From the NCBI RefSeq assembly GCF_900302505.1, contig NZ_OMOJ01000009.1, forward strand, positions 1 through 64,000: 64,000 bases of DNA, written 5' to 3'. The notes beneath the pieces were generated by a model. The model was not told the DNA's origin. It ran no database searches and saw only the letters and a list, made by a program, of their open reading frames with translations. The translations under genes were made by a program, and so were the position numbers. The DNA is from Pseudoprimorskyibacter insulae (lineage in GTDB: Bacteria > Pseudomonadota > Alphaproteobacteria > Rhodobacterales > Rhodobacteraceae). This document shows positions 24,300-33,841 of the stretch, one piece after another; the stretch's first letter is position 1, and every line of letters starts with the position of its first letter.

Positions 24300-25410
24300 A
24301 TTCACTTTTCTGTTTGTTTTTCTGGTGCGCAGAAGGAGAGTTTCCAAACCGGTCCTTGTAGTGGCGGGAAAGTACTCCAGTAGAACTGAACCCGCTCGCA
24401 ATGGCAATTTCCGCAACAGTCATATCAGTTTCAACGACAAGTGCGCGTGCTCGATCCAGCCGGATGTTGCGGTACGCAATCATGGGGCTTTCCCCCAAAT
24501 ATTGCTTGAATTGACGCTCGATCTGTCGACGAGACAGCCCGGTTATCTCACTCAGCTCATCAAAGGATACCGGCTCTTCGATATTGTTGTACATCGCCTG
24601 AACGACCTGAACCAATTTGGCGTTGCGGGTACTTAGCGCGCGAGCAAGTGAGGACCTTTGTGCTGCGTGCGGTGCCAATTCACCGTAGTTGAGGCACATG
24701 TCAGAGACGACAATCGCGAAATCCCGACCATAATCGCGCTGGATGATCGAAAGCATCATCTCGGTTGCAGCAGCACCGCCACCACATGTCCAGAGATCAC
24801 CGTCAATCTCGAACCGCTTCGGCGAAGGGATCAAGTCAGGATACCTTTCCACAAACCCGGGCTGGTTTTCCCAATGCATGGTGAAGATGCGATCGTTCAG
24901 CAAACCTGCACGTGCAAGAGTGGCGGCGCCCGTACAAATCCCCCCGACCTTGCCACCAAAGCGGACGTGTTTGCGAAGCCGCGCAACCGTCGCGTCTGAC
25001 GCCGCGTCCAACCCCTGATTGCCTGAGCAGACCAGCAAACGCAGGTCTTTTGGCAAGGAATCCAGGCTGCCATGGACGCTTACATCCATCCCGGAAGATG
25101 AGGTGATGGCCTGACCATTCTCGGAAAAAACGGTCCATCGATAGAGTGGCTTTTGCGCAAGCTGATTGGCGATACGCAGTGGATCAAGGGCAGCACTGAA
25201 GGCCAGCAGCGTGAAACGCGGCAAGAGCAAGAACCCCAGATCCAAAGGTACTTTGAAGTCTTCCACAGGGAAGAAAAACGCACCTTCCGGGACTACTTCA
25301 GGTCCGAGGCCAAGATCAGGGTCATTTTGGTTCACCACAACGGCAATGCTAATGGCCCGAGCGGCCTTGTCCAAGCCGACATCGAGAATTTGGGGTGGAC
25401 CCAGTGGCAC
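24298..25410 (-). CDS. GlxA-family transcriptional regulator (DJ-1/PfpI-like + AraC)
   Basis: The protein has an N-terminal class I glutamine amidotransferase-like domain (DLGFLLLPRFTLLAFSAALD, GGICTGAATLARAGLLNDRI, TCGGGAAATEMMLSIIQRDY) and a C-terminal AraC DNA-binding domain (VSFDELSEITGLSRRQIERQ and SSTGVLSRHYKDRFGNSPSA). GlxA-type regulators control catabolism of quaternary amines, sarcosine, creatine or related compounds (compare GbdR and SouR). ATG 25410 gives 370 aa; an internal GTG near residue 49 would give a more usual length. It follows the Rieske gene by 6 bases on the same strand and faces creatinase. It is a good candidate regulator of creatinase and of the Rieske/hut genes. 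Confidence 0.85.
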   Translation of the reverse strand: MPLGPPQILDVGLDKAARAISIAVVVNQNDPDLGLGPEVVPEGAFFFPVEDFKVPLDLGFLLLPRFTLLAFSAALDPLRIANQLAQKPLYRWTVFSENGQAITSSSGMDVSVHGSLDSLPKDLRLLVCSGNQGLDAASDATVARLRKHVRFGGKVGGICTGAATLARAGLLNDRIFTMHWENQPGFVERYPDLIPSPKRFEIDGDLWTCGGGAAATEMMLSIIQRDYGRDFAIVVSDMCLNYGELAPHAAQRSSLARALSTRNAKLVQVVQAMYNNIEEPVSFDELSEITGLSRRQIERQFKQYLGESPMIAYRNIRLDRARALVVETDMTVAEIAIASGFSSTGVLSRHYKDRFGNSPSAHQKNKQKSE

Positions 25411-25416
25411 ATACCG

Positions 25417-26457
25417 CTATTCGGCCATTTGCCGGTCGACTTGTCGTTCTTCGTTGATCATGGCCTGCAACTGGCGGCGGAAGCGCAATTGCCCGCCGTC
25501 AATGGGCAGATCAATATGTGGCGAGGTCTTGTTGCTCATGCCCTTTTGCACTTCGTTCAGCACGTCCCTGTCCTCTTCGAAAGCGTGCTGAACGTCTTCG
25601 GACATCATCCTGGAAAGCTCGTCGTCATCGGGCCTGATGTTGCGCAATTGGAACCAGTAATAGCGCGTCCGCCCCTCATCTGTGGGGGTCATGAAATTGT
25701 AGCTGTCCATGATGAAGGTGTTTTCGTGCAACGAACCGTCCGGCCCTCCGGTGCCGGCGGGGGTGAACACCGCCTTGATGAGCGCATGGGACGGATAGCG
25801 CACTTCGTAATGCTGAAGGCGGTCGCAGTTGCCCTCGAACTCCACCACTTTTCTGTAAAATGGCGCGGGTTCGTGATCCATCATCCAGCGGTGCACGATC
25901 ACGCCATTTTCGGTTTTGGTGATCCGCAGCGGCGTGTCCTTGGTGGCGTCCGCGGCAAAGCTGCTTTGGTGCACCCATGCCACGTGGGTCGGATCCAGCA
26001 GGTTGTCGCACATCAGCAGATAGTTGCAGTCCAGTTCCATCGCGGCACCGCGATTGATGCCCCAGGCCGGGTTGTCGTAATTCTCGATCTCGAAGATGTC
26101 GGCCGGATCGGCCAGCGCGGGGTTACCCATCCAGATCCAGACCAGCCCGTATTTTTCGTGCAACGGATAGGCGTGCACCTTGGCATTGGACGGGATTCCG
26201 CCGGATCCGGGCGCCCAGACGCATTGGCCGACGCAGTTGAATGTCAGGCCGTGGTAGCCGCATTCGACAGTATCGCCTTTGATGCGCCCTTTGGACAGGG
26301 GCAGCTTGCGGTGGGGGCAGGCGTCTTCGAGGGCGACAAGCGCGCCAACCTCGCTGCGGAACACGCAGATTTTCTCGCCAAGCACCATGATCTGTTGCAA
26401 GTCGCGGGTTATATCATGATCCCAGGCGGCGACGTACCAGGCGTTTTTCAGGAACAT
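25417..26457 (-). CDS. Rieske non-haem iron oxygenase, VanA/NdmA-like, in the hut operon
   Basis: The 346-aa subunit carries a Rieske [2Fe-2S] site, CPHRKLPLSKGR with CGYH 18 residues later, and the mononuclear iron motif LLDPTHVAWVH. It belongs to the single-subunit-type oxygenases that demethylate methoxyarenes (VanA) or N-methyl heterocycles (NdmA). It is the last but one gene of the minus-strand unit hutI-hutH-hutG-hutU-Rieske-glxA, three bases after hutU, so it should be co-expressed with histidine catabolism. No substrate can be read from the sequence. Because it is joined to hut, an imidazole substrate such as N-methylhistidine is my inference. A reductase partner is not in the window. 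Confidence 0.85.
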   Translation of the reverse strand: MFLKNAWYVAAWDHDITRDLQQIMVLGEKICVFRSEVGALVALEDACPHRKLPLSKGRIKGDTVECGYHGLTFNCVGQCVWAPGSGGIPSNAKVHAYPLHEKYGLVWIWMGNPALADPADIFEIENYDNPAWGINRGAAMELDCNYLLMCDNLLDPTHVAWVHQSSFAADATKDTPLRITKTENGVIVHRWMMDHEPAPFYRKVVEFEGNCDRLQHYEVRYPSHALIKAVFTPAGTGGPDGSLHENTFIMDSYNFMTPTDEGRTRYYWFQLRNIRPDDDELSRMMSEDVQHAFEEDRDVLNEVQKGMSNKTSPHIDLPIDGGQLRFRRQLQAMINEERQVDRQMAE

Positions 26458-26460
26458 GTG

Positions 26461-28131
26461 TTATCTCCCCAGAATGCCGGGCAAGTTCAGCCCTTTTTCG
26501 CGCGCGCAGTCCAGCGCGATGTCATAGCCCGCGTCGGCGTGGCGCATGACGCCGGTGGCCGGATCATTCCACAGGACATTGGCGATCCGGCGATCCGCGT
26601 CTTCGGTGCCATCACAGCAGATCACCATGCCGGAGTGTTGCGAGAACCCCATGCCGACGCCGCCGCCGTGGTGCAGCGACACCCATGTCGCGCCGCCTGC
26701 GACGTTCAGCATCGCATTCAGGAGTGGCCAGTCTGAAACCGCGTCAGAGCCGTCTTTCATCGCCTCGGTTTCGCGGTTGGGCGAAGCCACCGACCCACTG
26801 TCCAGGTGATCGCGGCCAATGACCACAGGTGCCGACAACTCGCCATTGCGCACCATCTCGTTGAAAGCAAGGCCGAGCTTGTCGCGCAGGCCCAGACCGA
26901 CCCAGCAGATGCGGGCGGGCAGGCCCTGAAACGCGATCCGCTCGCGCGCCATATCGAGCCAGTTGTGCAGATGCGGGTCGTCGATCAGTTCCTTGACCTT
27001 GGCATCGGTCTTGTAGATGTCCTCGGGATCACCCGACAGCGCGCACCAGCGGAACGGCCCGACGCCGCGGCAAAACAGCGGGCGGATATAGGCGGGCACG
27101 AAGCCGGGGAAGGCAAAGGCGTTCTCAAGCCCTTCCTCCTGCGCGACCTGACGGATGTTGTTGCCATAGTCCAGCGTCGGCACGCCTGCGTTCCAGAAAT
27201 CGACCATCGCCGCGACCTGGATCTTCATCGAGGCGCGCGCGGCAGCCTCGACAGCCTTGGGATCGCTTTCCTGCTTTTCGCGCCACTCCGCAACGCTCCA
27301 GCCTTGGGGCAGGTAGCCGTGGACCGGATCGTGGGCCGAGGTCTGGTCGGTGACCATATCCGGCCTGACGCCGCGCTTGACCAGTTCGGGGAAAACATCG
27401 GCGGCGTTGCCGATCAGAGCCACGGACTTGGCTTCACCCGCCGCAGTCCAGCGCTCAATCATCGCAAGCGCTTCGTCCAGATCGTGCGTTTTCTCATCCA
27501 CATAGCGCGTGCGAAGACGGAAATCGGCGCGGGTCTCGTCGCATTCGACAGCCAGACAGCATGCACCCGCCATCACCGCGGCCAGCGGCTGCGCGCCGCC
27601 CATGCCGCCAAGACCCCCAGTTAAGATCCACCGACCTTTCAGGTTGCCTTCATAATGCTGGCGGCCCGCTTCCATGAAGGTTTCATAGGTGCCCTGCACG
27701 ATGCCCTGCGTGCCGATGTAGATCCACGACCCGGCGGTCATCTGGCCGTACATCGCCAGGCCCTTTTTATCCAACTCGTTGAAATGATCCCAGGTGGCCC
27801 AATGCGGCACTAGATTGGAGTTGGCGATCAACACGCGCGGCGCATCCTTGTGCGTGTTGAACACGCCTACGGGTTTGCCCGATTGCACCAGCAGCGTTTG
27901 TGTATCGTCCAGATCCTTGAGCGCCGCGACGATGGCGTCAAAGTCTTCCCAGGTGCGCGCGGCACGGCCGATGCCGCCGTAAACGACCAGCTCGTGCGGG
28001 TTTTCAGCTACATCGGGATGCAGGTTGTTCATCAGCATCCGCATGGGTGCCTCGGTGAGCCAGCTTTTGGCGGTGATCTCGGGGCCGGTCGGGGGGTATA
28101 TGTCGCGCAGGTTGTGGCGGGGGTTGGTCAT
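26461..28131 (-). CDS. hutU: Urocanate hydratase
   Basis: The 556-aa enzyme converts urocanate to imidazolonepropionate using tightly bound NAD. Recognised segments are [56 protein letters not shown] and the active-site Cys region [20 protein letters not shown], followed by [20 protein letters not shown]. Length and motifs are normal. It starts with ATG 28131 and lies downstream of hutG, with a four-base overlap (28128-28131), as part of the minus-strand hut operon. Confidence 0.95.
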   Translation of the reverse strand: MTNPRHNLRDIYPPTGPEITAKSWLTEAPMRMLMNNLHPDVAENPHELVVYGGIGRAARTWEDFDAIVAALKDLDDTQTLLVQSGKPVGVFNTHKDAPRVLIANSNLVPHWATWDHFNELDKKGLAMYGQMTAGSWIYIGTQGIVQGTYETFMEAGRQHYEGNLKGRWILTGGLGGMGGAQPLAAVMAGACCLAVECDETRADFRLRTRYVDEKTHDLDEALAMIERWTAAGEAKSVALIGNAADVFPELVKRGVRPDMVTDQTSAHDPVHGYLPQGWSVAEWREKQESDPKAVEAAARASMKIQVAAMVDFWNAGVPTLDYGNNIRQVAQEEGLENAFAFPGFVPAYIRPLFCRGVGPFRWCALSGDPEDIYKTDAKVKELIDDPHLHNWLDMARERIAFQGLPARICWVGLGLRDKLGLAFNEMVRNGELSAPVVIGRDHLDSGSVASPNRETEAMKDGSDAVSDWPLLNAMLNVAGGATWVSLHHGGGVGMGFSQHSGMVICCDGTEDADRRIANVLWNDPATGVMRHADAGYDIALDCAREKGLNLPGILGR

Positions 28132-28928
28132 GATGTGCCTCCTAGGGTCGGGGCCAGATCGGCCAGAGTGGTCAGGATTTCGGCCAGATGCGGGCGCAGC
28201 TTTGCCGCTTTGGTTTCGTCATAGGCCCAGGGTGCGGCTTCGTCTTGCAGGTAGGTGGACTGTGCCAGTTCTATCTGGATTGCATGGACGCCCTGTGCGG
28301 GCTGGCCATAATGCCGCGTGGTCCAGCCGCCCTTGAACCGGCCATTGGACGTGCTGGAATAGTCAGCGGCCCTTTCGCAGATCTGACGTGCGGATTGCTC
28401 AACGGCTGGCGCACAGGTGCGCCCCTGGTTCGTGCCGATGTTGAAATCCGGCAAGGTGCCTTCAAACAGGAACGGAATGCGCGACCGGATCGAGTGGCAA
28501 TCATACAGGATCGCGCAGCCGTGCAAGGCATGCACGCGCTTCAGCTCGGCTTCCAGCGCCGCGTGATAGGGCGCGTGAAAAGCCGCGCGGCGGGTGTCGA
28601 TATCCGTCGCCGTGGGCGGTTCGGCCCAGATCGCGGCACCGTCGAAATCGGTGAGCGGGACCAGGCTTGTCGTGTTCTGGCCGGGATAAAGGCTTTCCCC
28701 CTGCGGATCACGATTGGCGTCGATCACGTAGCGATGGAAATTGGCGGTAACGGTCGTCGCGTCGGGCAGCAAGCCCGCATAGAGCCGGTCGATATGCCAA
28801 TCTGTATCCGCCAGCTTGCGGCCATTTTCGTTCAACGTCGCCATGATGGCGTCAGGAACGAAGGTGCCTGTGTGCGGCAGGCCCAGAACGACAGGGCCGC
28901 TGCCCTGGGTAACGGAAACCGGATTCAT
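28128..28928 (-). CDS. hutG: N-formylglutamate deformylase
   Basis: The 266-aa enzyme hydrolyses N-formylglutamate to glutamate and formate, the last step of the five-step hut pathway. It is of the FGase type: [55 protein letters not shown], and [10 protein letters not shown] near the C-terminus. Presence of HutF in the same cluster confirms this route rather than the four-step route with formamide release. It overlaps hutH by four bases upstream and hutU by four bases downstream, so translation is coupled. Confidence 0.95.
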   Translation of the reverse strand: MNPVSVTQGSGPVVLGLPHTGTFVPDAIMATLNENGRKLADTDWHIDRLYAGLLPDATTVTANFHRYVIDANRDPQGESLYPGQNTTSLVPLTDFDGAAIWAEPPTATDIDTRRAAFHAPYHAALEAELKRVHALHGCAILYDCHSIRSRIPFLFEGTLPDFNIGTNQGRTCAPAVEQSARQICERAADYSSTSNGRFKGGWTTRHYGQPAQGVHAIQIELAQSTYLQDEAAPWAYDETKAAKLRPHLAEILTTLADLAPTLGGTS

Positions 28929-30466
28929 GCCGCGTACCCTCTGACAAAGGCAGGCAGGTCCACAGACGCGGCCAACGCACCGTTTTCCACCAGAGCAGCG
29001 GCCGCCTCAAGTGAGGGCGCCATGTAGCGGTCTTCGGCAAGGCTGGGCACGGCCTCGCGCAAGGTTGCCATCGCCACCTGAAGCGGTGCGCTGGTTTGCA
29101 GGGGCGCGCGGAATTCGATGCCCTGCGCACCGCACATCGCCTCCACCCCGAGGATCACGTTCAGGTTCGCGTTCATCCGCAACAGGCGGCGCGCGGCATG
29201 GGCTGCCATGCTCACGTGATCTTCCTGGTTGGCAGAGGTGGGCGTACTGTCGGTGGTGCAGGGGTTCGCCAGATGCTTGTTTTCGCTCATCAATGCGGCA
29301 GTCGTCACCTCGGCGATCATCAGGCCGGAGTTGAGGCCGGGATCAGGCGTCAGGAAGGGCGGCAGATCAAAGCTGAGCGTTGGATCCACCATCAAAGCCA
29401 CGCGCCGCTGTGCAATCGCGCCAATCTCGGAAATGGCGACAGCGATCTGATCAGCGGCAAAACCAACGGGCTCCGCGTGGAAATTCCCACCCGAGACGAT
29501 CAGATCGTCCTCGACCAGAACCAACGGATTGTCGGTGACAGCGTTGGCCTCAACCTCAAGCGTGCGCGCCGCGAAATGCAGCAGGTCCATCGCGGCGCCC
29601 GTCACCTGTGGCTGGCAGCGGATGCAATAAGGGTCTTGCACGCGGGTGTCGCCGTCCTGGTGGCTTTCGCGGATTTCCGAGCCCTCCATCAGCGCGCGTT
29701 GGGCGCGGGCCACAGCGATCTGGCCGGCATGGCCGCGCAGGGTGTGGATGGCATCCTGCAAAGGCGCGGTGGAGCCCATGATCGCGTCGGTGGACAGCGC
29801 ACAGGTCAGCACGCTGGTCGCGGCATTACGCCAGGCGCCCCACAGACCCACCAGCGCGCAAGCGGTCGAGAATTGCGTGCCGTTGATCAGGGCCAGCCCC
29901 TCTTTGGGACCCAGAACAATGGGCGTGATCCCCGCCTTGGCCAGCGCCTCACCGGCCGGCATGCGGGTGCCGTCATAGGTGGCTTCACCCTCTCCGATCA
30001 TCGCTGCGGCCATATGGGCGAGCGGGGCCAGATCGCCGGACGCGCCAACCGACCCCTGGCTGGGAATCACCGGCGTGACGCCGCGCGCAAGCATGTCTTG
30101 AAGGATCTCGACTGTGGTCATGGCAACGCCAGAGGCACCGCGCCCCAGCGACAACAGCTTGAGCACCATCATCAGTCGCGTCGTGGGTTCGTCCAATGGC
30201 TCTCCCACACCGCAGCAGTGGGACAGGATCAGGTTGCGCTGCAGAGTGGCCACGTCTTTTGCCGCGATCTTGACGCTGGCCAGTTTGCCAAACCCAGTGT
30301 TGACGCCGTAAACCGCCGCGTCACCGTTGGCGGCCTTTGTCACCAGTTTCTGCGCAGCGGCGATGCCGGCATGGCAGGCAGGGTCTAGCGCGACAGCATG
30401 GCCTTTGGCCCAGATGTCCTGCAACTGGGCCAGGGTTGCGGCACCCGGCGTAAGCGTGATTGTCAT
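28925..30466 (-). CDS. hutH: Histidine ammonia-lyase
   Basis: The 514-aa enzyme removes ammonia from histidine to give urocanate. The MIO cofactor arises from Ala-Ser-Gly at 142-144 in [14 protein letters not shown], and other family segments are [17 protein letters not shown] and [23 protein letters not shown] 30466 is chosen because it overlaps the hutI stop by four bases and gives the usual N-terminus; a longer frame to 30553 lies inside hutI. The length (509-515 in the family) and residues are normal. Confidence 0.95.
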   Translation of the reverse strand: MTITLTPGAATLAQLQDIWAKGHAVALDPACHAGIAAAQKLVTKAANGDAAVYGVNTGFGKLASVKIAAKDVATLQRNLILSHCCGVGEPLDEPTTRLMMVLKLLSLGRGASGVAMTTVEILQDMLARGVTPVIPSQGSVGASGDLAPLAHMAAAMIGEGEATYDGTRMPAGEALAKAGITPIVLGPKEGLALINGTQFSTACALVGLWGAWRNAATSVLTCALSTDAIMGSTAPLQDAIHTLRGHAGQIAVARAQRALMEGSEIRESHQDGDTRVQDPYCIRCQPQVTGAAMDLLHFAARTLEVEANAVTDNPLVLVEDDLIVSGGNFHAEPVGFAADQIAVAISEIGAIAQRRVALMVDPTLSFDLPPFLTPDPGLNSGLMIAEVTTAALMSENKHLANPCTTDSTPTSANQEDHVSMAAHAARRLLRMNANLNVILGVEAMCGAQGIEFRAPLQTSAPLQVAMATLREAVPSLAEDRYMAPSLEAAAALVENGALAASVDLPAFVRGYAA

Positions 30467-31656
30467 AGCGATCCCCTGAAGATGCGTTGGTGAAGCGGGT
30501 TGAACCCAATGCGGTAGGCAAGTTCTGCCGGGTGGGTCACGTCCCAGACACACAGATCGGCCTGCGCCCCTGCGGTGATGCGCCCGCGATCGGCCATGCC
30601 CAAAGCCGCCGCCGCATGGGCGGTCATACCCAGCAAGGCCTCAAGCGGTGTCATGCGAAACAGCGTGCAGGCCATGTTCATCGCCAGCAGGGGCGAGGTC
30701 AGCGGGGATGAGCCGGGGTTGCAATCGGTGGCCAGCGCCATCGGCACGCCGTGATTGCGAAAGGACTGGATCGGCGGGCTTTGGGTTTCGCGCAGGGTGT
30801 AGAACGCGCCGGGCAGCACGACAGCCACCGTGCCAGACGCCGCCAGGGCTTGCGCATCCGCATCGGTGGCATATTCCACATGATCCGCGCTGAGCGCGCC
30901 GTATTCTGCGGCAAGCTGCGTGCCGCCGATGTTTGACAACTGCTCGGCATGCAGCTTGACCGGCAGCCCCAATTCCACGGCGACGTCAAAGACGCGGGCG
31001 ATCTGGCCTGTGTCAAAGGCGATGCCCTCGCAAAACCCATCCACCGCATCGACCAGCCCTTCGGCATGGGCGGCGCGCAGGGTGGGAATGCAGATCTCGT
31101 CGATATAGGCGTCGGGCCTGCCCTTGTATTCGGGCGGCACAGCATGGGCACCAAGAAAGCTGGTGCGCACTTCGACAGGCCGCGCCTGCGCGATCTGACG
31201 GGCCACGCGCAGCATCTTCAACTCGGTGTCCTGATTCAGACCGTAGCCGGACTTCACCTCGATCAGGGTGATGCCTTCCGCGATCAGAGCGTCCACGCGG
31301 GTCAGCGCATCGGCCAAGAGCGCGTCCTCGGAGGCCGCGCGGGTTGCCGACACGGTGGATACGATCCCGCCGCCTGCGCGGGCCACCTCTTCATAACTGG
31401 CTCCGTTCAGGCGCAGCTCAAACTCCGCCGCCCGGTTGCCACCAAAGACAACATGCGTGTGACAGTCGATCAGCGCGGGCGTGACAAGCCGTCCGCCCAG
31501 ATCATGCGTTTGCGCGTCGGCATAGGCTGCGGGACGCTCTGCCGCCCGACCGACCCAGGCAATGCGGGCATTCGCAAGGGCAATCGCGCCGTCTTCGATC
31601 AGACCGTAGGTCTGGTTGTCTTTCAGTGTCGCGATCGTGGCATTCGTCAGGAGCAT
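30463..31656 (-). CDS. hutI: Imidazolonepropionase
   Basis: The 397-aa amidohydrolase opens imidazolonepropionate to N-formimidoylglutamate. Its metal site includes HTH at 66-68 in [12 protein letters not shown], with [20 protein letters not shown] and [20 protein letters not shown] further on and [11 protein letters not shown] near the C-terminus. It is the first gene of the minus-strand hut operon and begins opposite hutF; the 75-bp gap between them holds a palindrome that is probably the HutC operator. Confidence 0.95.
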   Translation of the reverse strand: MLLTNATIATLKDNQTYGLIEDGAIALANARIAWVGRAAERPAAYADAQTHDLGGRLVTPALIDCHTHVVFGGNRAAEFELRLNGASYEEVARAGGGIVSTVSATRAASEDALLADALTRVDALIAEGITLIEVKSGYGLNQDTELKMLRVARQIAQARPVEVRTSFLGAHAVPPEYKGRPDAYIDEICIPTLRAAHAEGLVDAVDGFCEGIAFDTGQIARVFDVAVELGLPVKLHAEQLSNIGGTQLAAEYGALSADHVEYATDADAQALAASGTVAVVLPGAFYTLRETQSPPIQSFRNHGVPMALATDCNPGSSPLTSPLLAMNMACTLFRMTPLEALLGMTAHAAAALGMADRGRITAGAQADLCVWDVTHPAELAYRIGFNPLHQRIFRGSL

Positions 31657-31692
31657 GGCCGACTCACTTGCAAATTACGGTGCTTAATGTCT

Positions 31693-31708
31693 TTATGTGC
31701 GTACATAA
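31693..31708. promoter_or_regulatory. Probable HutC operator in the hutI/hutF divergent promoter
   Basis: TTATGT-GCGT-ACATAA is a 6-bp inverted repeat in the 75-bp gap between the divergent hutI and hutF genes. GntR/HutC-type regulators bind AT-rich inverted repeats of this size and release them when urocanate is present. The hutC gene lies directly downstream of hutF. Confidence 0.6.
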
Positions 31709-31731
31709 TAATCTGTCAAGCGGAGTGTGCC

Positions 31732-33102
31732 ATGCAGATGATCTGGGCTGAAACGGCCTTGTTGCCGACCGGCTGGGCGAACAAAGTGCTTGTCGAGATT
31801 GACGGGCAGGGCCGGATCGGCGGCGTGCAACGCGGGGCCTCTGCGCCGGATCAGGCCACGCAGGTTCCGCTGCTGCTGCCCGCGCCGGTCAACGTGCACA
31901 GCCATGCGTTTCAACGCGCCATGGCGGGCCTGACAGAACGCCGTGGCCCTGATCCAAGCGACAGCTTCTGGACCTGGCGGCAGCTCATGTTCCGCTTTCT
32001 GGACCGTCTGACGCCCGAGCATATCGAGACGATCACCGCCTTTGTGCAGATGGAAATGCTTGAAGCGGGCTACGGCGCGTCGGTCGAATTCCACTATCTG
32101 CATCACCAGCCCGGTGGCGTTGCCTATGACGATATCGCGGAAACATCCGCCCGTGTCGTCGCGGCGTCGGATCGCACCGGCATGGGGCTGTGCCTGCTGC
32201 CTGTGCACTATCAGTTCGGCGGCTGTGATCAACGCGGGCTGAGCGCGGGGCAAATCCGGTTCGGCAATACGTTCGAACAGTTTCAAACGCTTCATGACGC
32301 GGCAGCGGCCCACATCAAACAAGCATCCGCCGACAGCGCCATCGGTGTCGCCCCGCATTCCCTGCGCGCGGTCGGGATCGAGGATCTCAAGGGCTACAAC
32401 ACCGCCTTTCCCGATGGACCCATTCACATGCACCTTGCCGAACAACGCGCAGAGGTTGCTGAAGTTGAGTCGCATTGGGGCGCGCGGCCGGTGGCCTGGG
32501 CGCTCGATAACATGCAGTTGGATGGGCGCTGGTGCCTGATCCATTGCACCCAAATGACACCGGACGAGACCATCGCGCTGGCCCGTTCCGGTGCCGTCGC
32601 CGGTCTGTGTCCGATCACTGAAAGCAGTCTGGGGGACGGGATCTTTGACGCGGTGCGCTGGCTGGACAATGGCGGGGCTTTTGCCATCGGGTCAGACAGC
32701 AACATCCGCATTTCGCTAAGCGAGGAATTGCGCACGCTGGATTACTCGCAACGCCTGCGCGACGGCACGCGCGCAGCACTGGCGACGCCGGACAAATCGA
32801 CCGGTCGGCGAATGTTCGACGGGATGCTGCAAGGCGGCGCACAGGCCTCTGGCCGAAAGACCGGGCGCATCGAGGCGGGATGCTGGGCCGATATGCTGGC
32901 GCTGGATACACTCTCTGAACATATGTGGGGCAGGCAGCTCGACACCGCGCTGGACGCCTGGATTTTCGCAGGCGACGATCGCCTGGTGACGGATGTTTGG
33001 TCCGCTGGCCGCCATATGGTAAAGCACGGCCGGCATGTGCAGCGCACCAGTATTGTCGCTGCCTATAAACGCACGATTGACGCATTGAGAGACGCCTTGT
33101 GA
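31732..33102 (+). CDS. hutF: Formimidoylglutamate deiminase
   Basis: The 456-aa amidohydrolase deiminates N-formimidoylglutamate to N-formylglutamate and ammonia. It has VNVHSHAFQRAMAG with the metal-binding HSH at 56-58, FHYLHHQPGG, HMHLAEQRAEVAEVESHWGA, and FAIGSDSNIRISLSEELRTL near the C-terminus. The start at ATG 31732 gives the family N-terminus MQMIWAETALLP; longer upstream frames cross the promoter. It is transcribed away from hutI and overlaps hutC by four bases. Confidence 0.95.
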   Translation: MQMIWAETALLPTGWANKVLVEIDGQGRIGGVQRGASAPDQATQVPLLLPAPVNVHSHAFQRAMAGLTERRGPDPSDSFWTWRQLMFRFLDRLTPEHIETITAFVQMEMLEAGYGASVEFHYLHHQPGGVAYDDIAETSARVVAASDRTGMGLCLLPVHYQFGGCDQRGLSAGQIRFGNTFEQFQTLHDAAAAHIKQASADSAIGVAPHSLRAVGIEDLKGYNTAFPDGPIHMHLAEQRAEVAEVESHWGARPVAWALDNMQLDGRWCLIHCTQMTPDETIALARSGAVAGLCPITESSLGDGIFDAVRWLDNGGAFAIGSDSNIRISLSEELRTLDYSQRLRDGTRAALATPDKSTGRRMFDGMLQGGAQASGRKTGRIEAGCWADMLALDTLSEHMWGRQLDTALDAWIFAGDDRLVTDVWSAGRHMVKHGRHVQRTSIVAAYKRTIDALRDAL

Positions 33103-33800
33103 ACTCGCCCACGTTTCGGAACTGGCAAAGCGTGCAGGACGAAGTCCTGCGCCGCATTCATGCCCGCGAATGGCCGCCCGGCGCCCTGATCCCCAACGAA
33201 GCCGATCTGGCGATCGAGTTTGGCTGCGCCCGGTCCACGGTGAACCGTGCCTTGCGATCCTTGGCTGAAAGCGGTTGGCTTGACCGCAAACGCAAGGCGG
33301 GTACTCGGGTTGCCGCGCAACCGGTTGCCAAGGCAACGCTTGATATCGCGGTGATCCGGCATGAGGTCGAGGAACACGGCGCGACCTACGGCTATCAATT
33401 GATTTCGCGCAGCGTTGCCGTGCCGCCGGCCCCTGTCAGCGGGACGATGAAAACCAGAGCGCAAGACAAGCTGCTGAATCTGCGCGCGCTGCATCTGGCC
33501 GATGACGCGGCCTATGCTGTCGAAGACAGGTGGATCAATACAAGCGTGGTCCCCGACGCTGCGGCGGAACCGTTCGATGTGCTCAGCGCCAACGAATGGT
33601 TGATGCAACACGCGCCCTACACGCACGGGGATATCGCCTTTTCCGCCGTGCAGGCCGACCAGCAGGATTCGGAGGTGCTTGGGATCGCCCCCCACAGCGC
33701 CTTGTTTGCCATTGACCGGGTGACTTGGGACAATGCGGTATCCGTCACAAAGGTCAGGCTGCTTTTTGCGCCCGGCTACAAACTGCGCACGCAAATCTAG
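33099..33800 (+). CDS. hutC: Histidine utilisation repressor, GntR family
   Basis: The 233-aa protein has an N-terminal winged helix (LRRIHAREWPPGALIPNEAD, ARSTVNRALRSLAESGWLDR followed by KRKAGTRV) and a C-terminal UTRA ligand domain. HutC represses hut genes until urocanate binds. The start is GTG 33099, overlapping the hutF stop (GTGA). Its likely target is the palindrome at 31693-31708. Confidence 0.9.
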   Translation: MNSPTFRNWQSVQDEVLRRIHAREWPPGALIPNEADLAIEFGCARSTVNRALRSLAESGWLDRKRKAGTRVAAQPVAKATLDIAVIRHEVEEHGATYGYQLISRSVAVPPAPVSGTMKTRAQDKLLNLRALHLADDAAYAVEDRWINTSVVPDAAAEPFDVLSANEWLMQHAPYTHGDIAFSAVQADQQDSEVLGIAPHSALFAIDRVTWDNAVSVTKVRLLFAPGYKLRTQI

Positions 33801-33841
33801 GTGGCCCGCGTTTCGGCTTTTCCAGAACCAAGGACATTTCC

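Noticed and set aside
25153-26736. 527-aa plus-strand frame opposite the Rieske and GlxA-like genes
   Set aside because: Crosses two real genes in antisense and lacks any domain.
30949-31731. Upstream extension of hutF across hutI
   Set aside because: The added part is antisense to hutI and crosses the promoter and operator; hutF proper starts at 31732.
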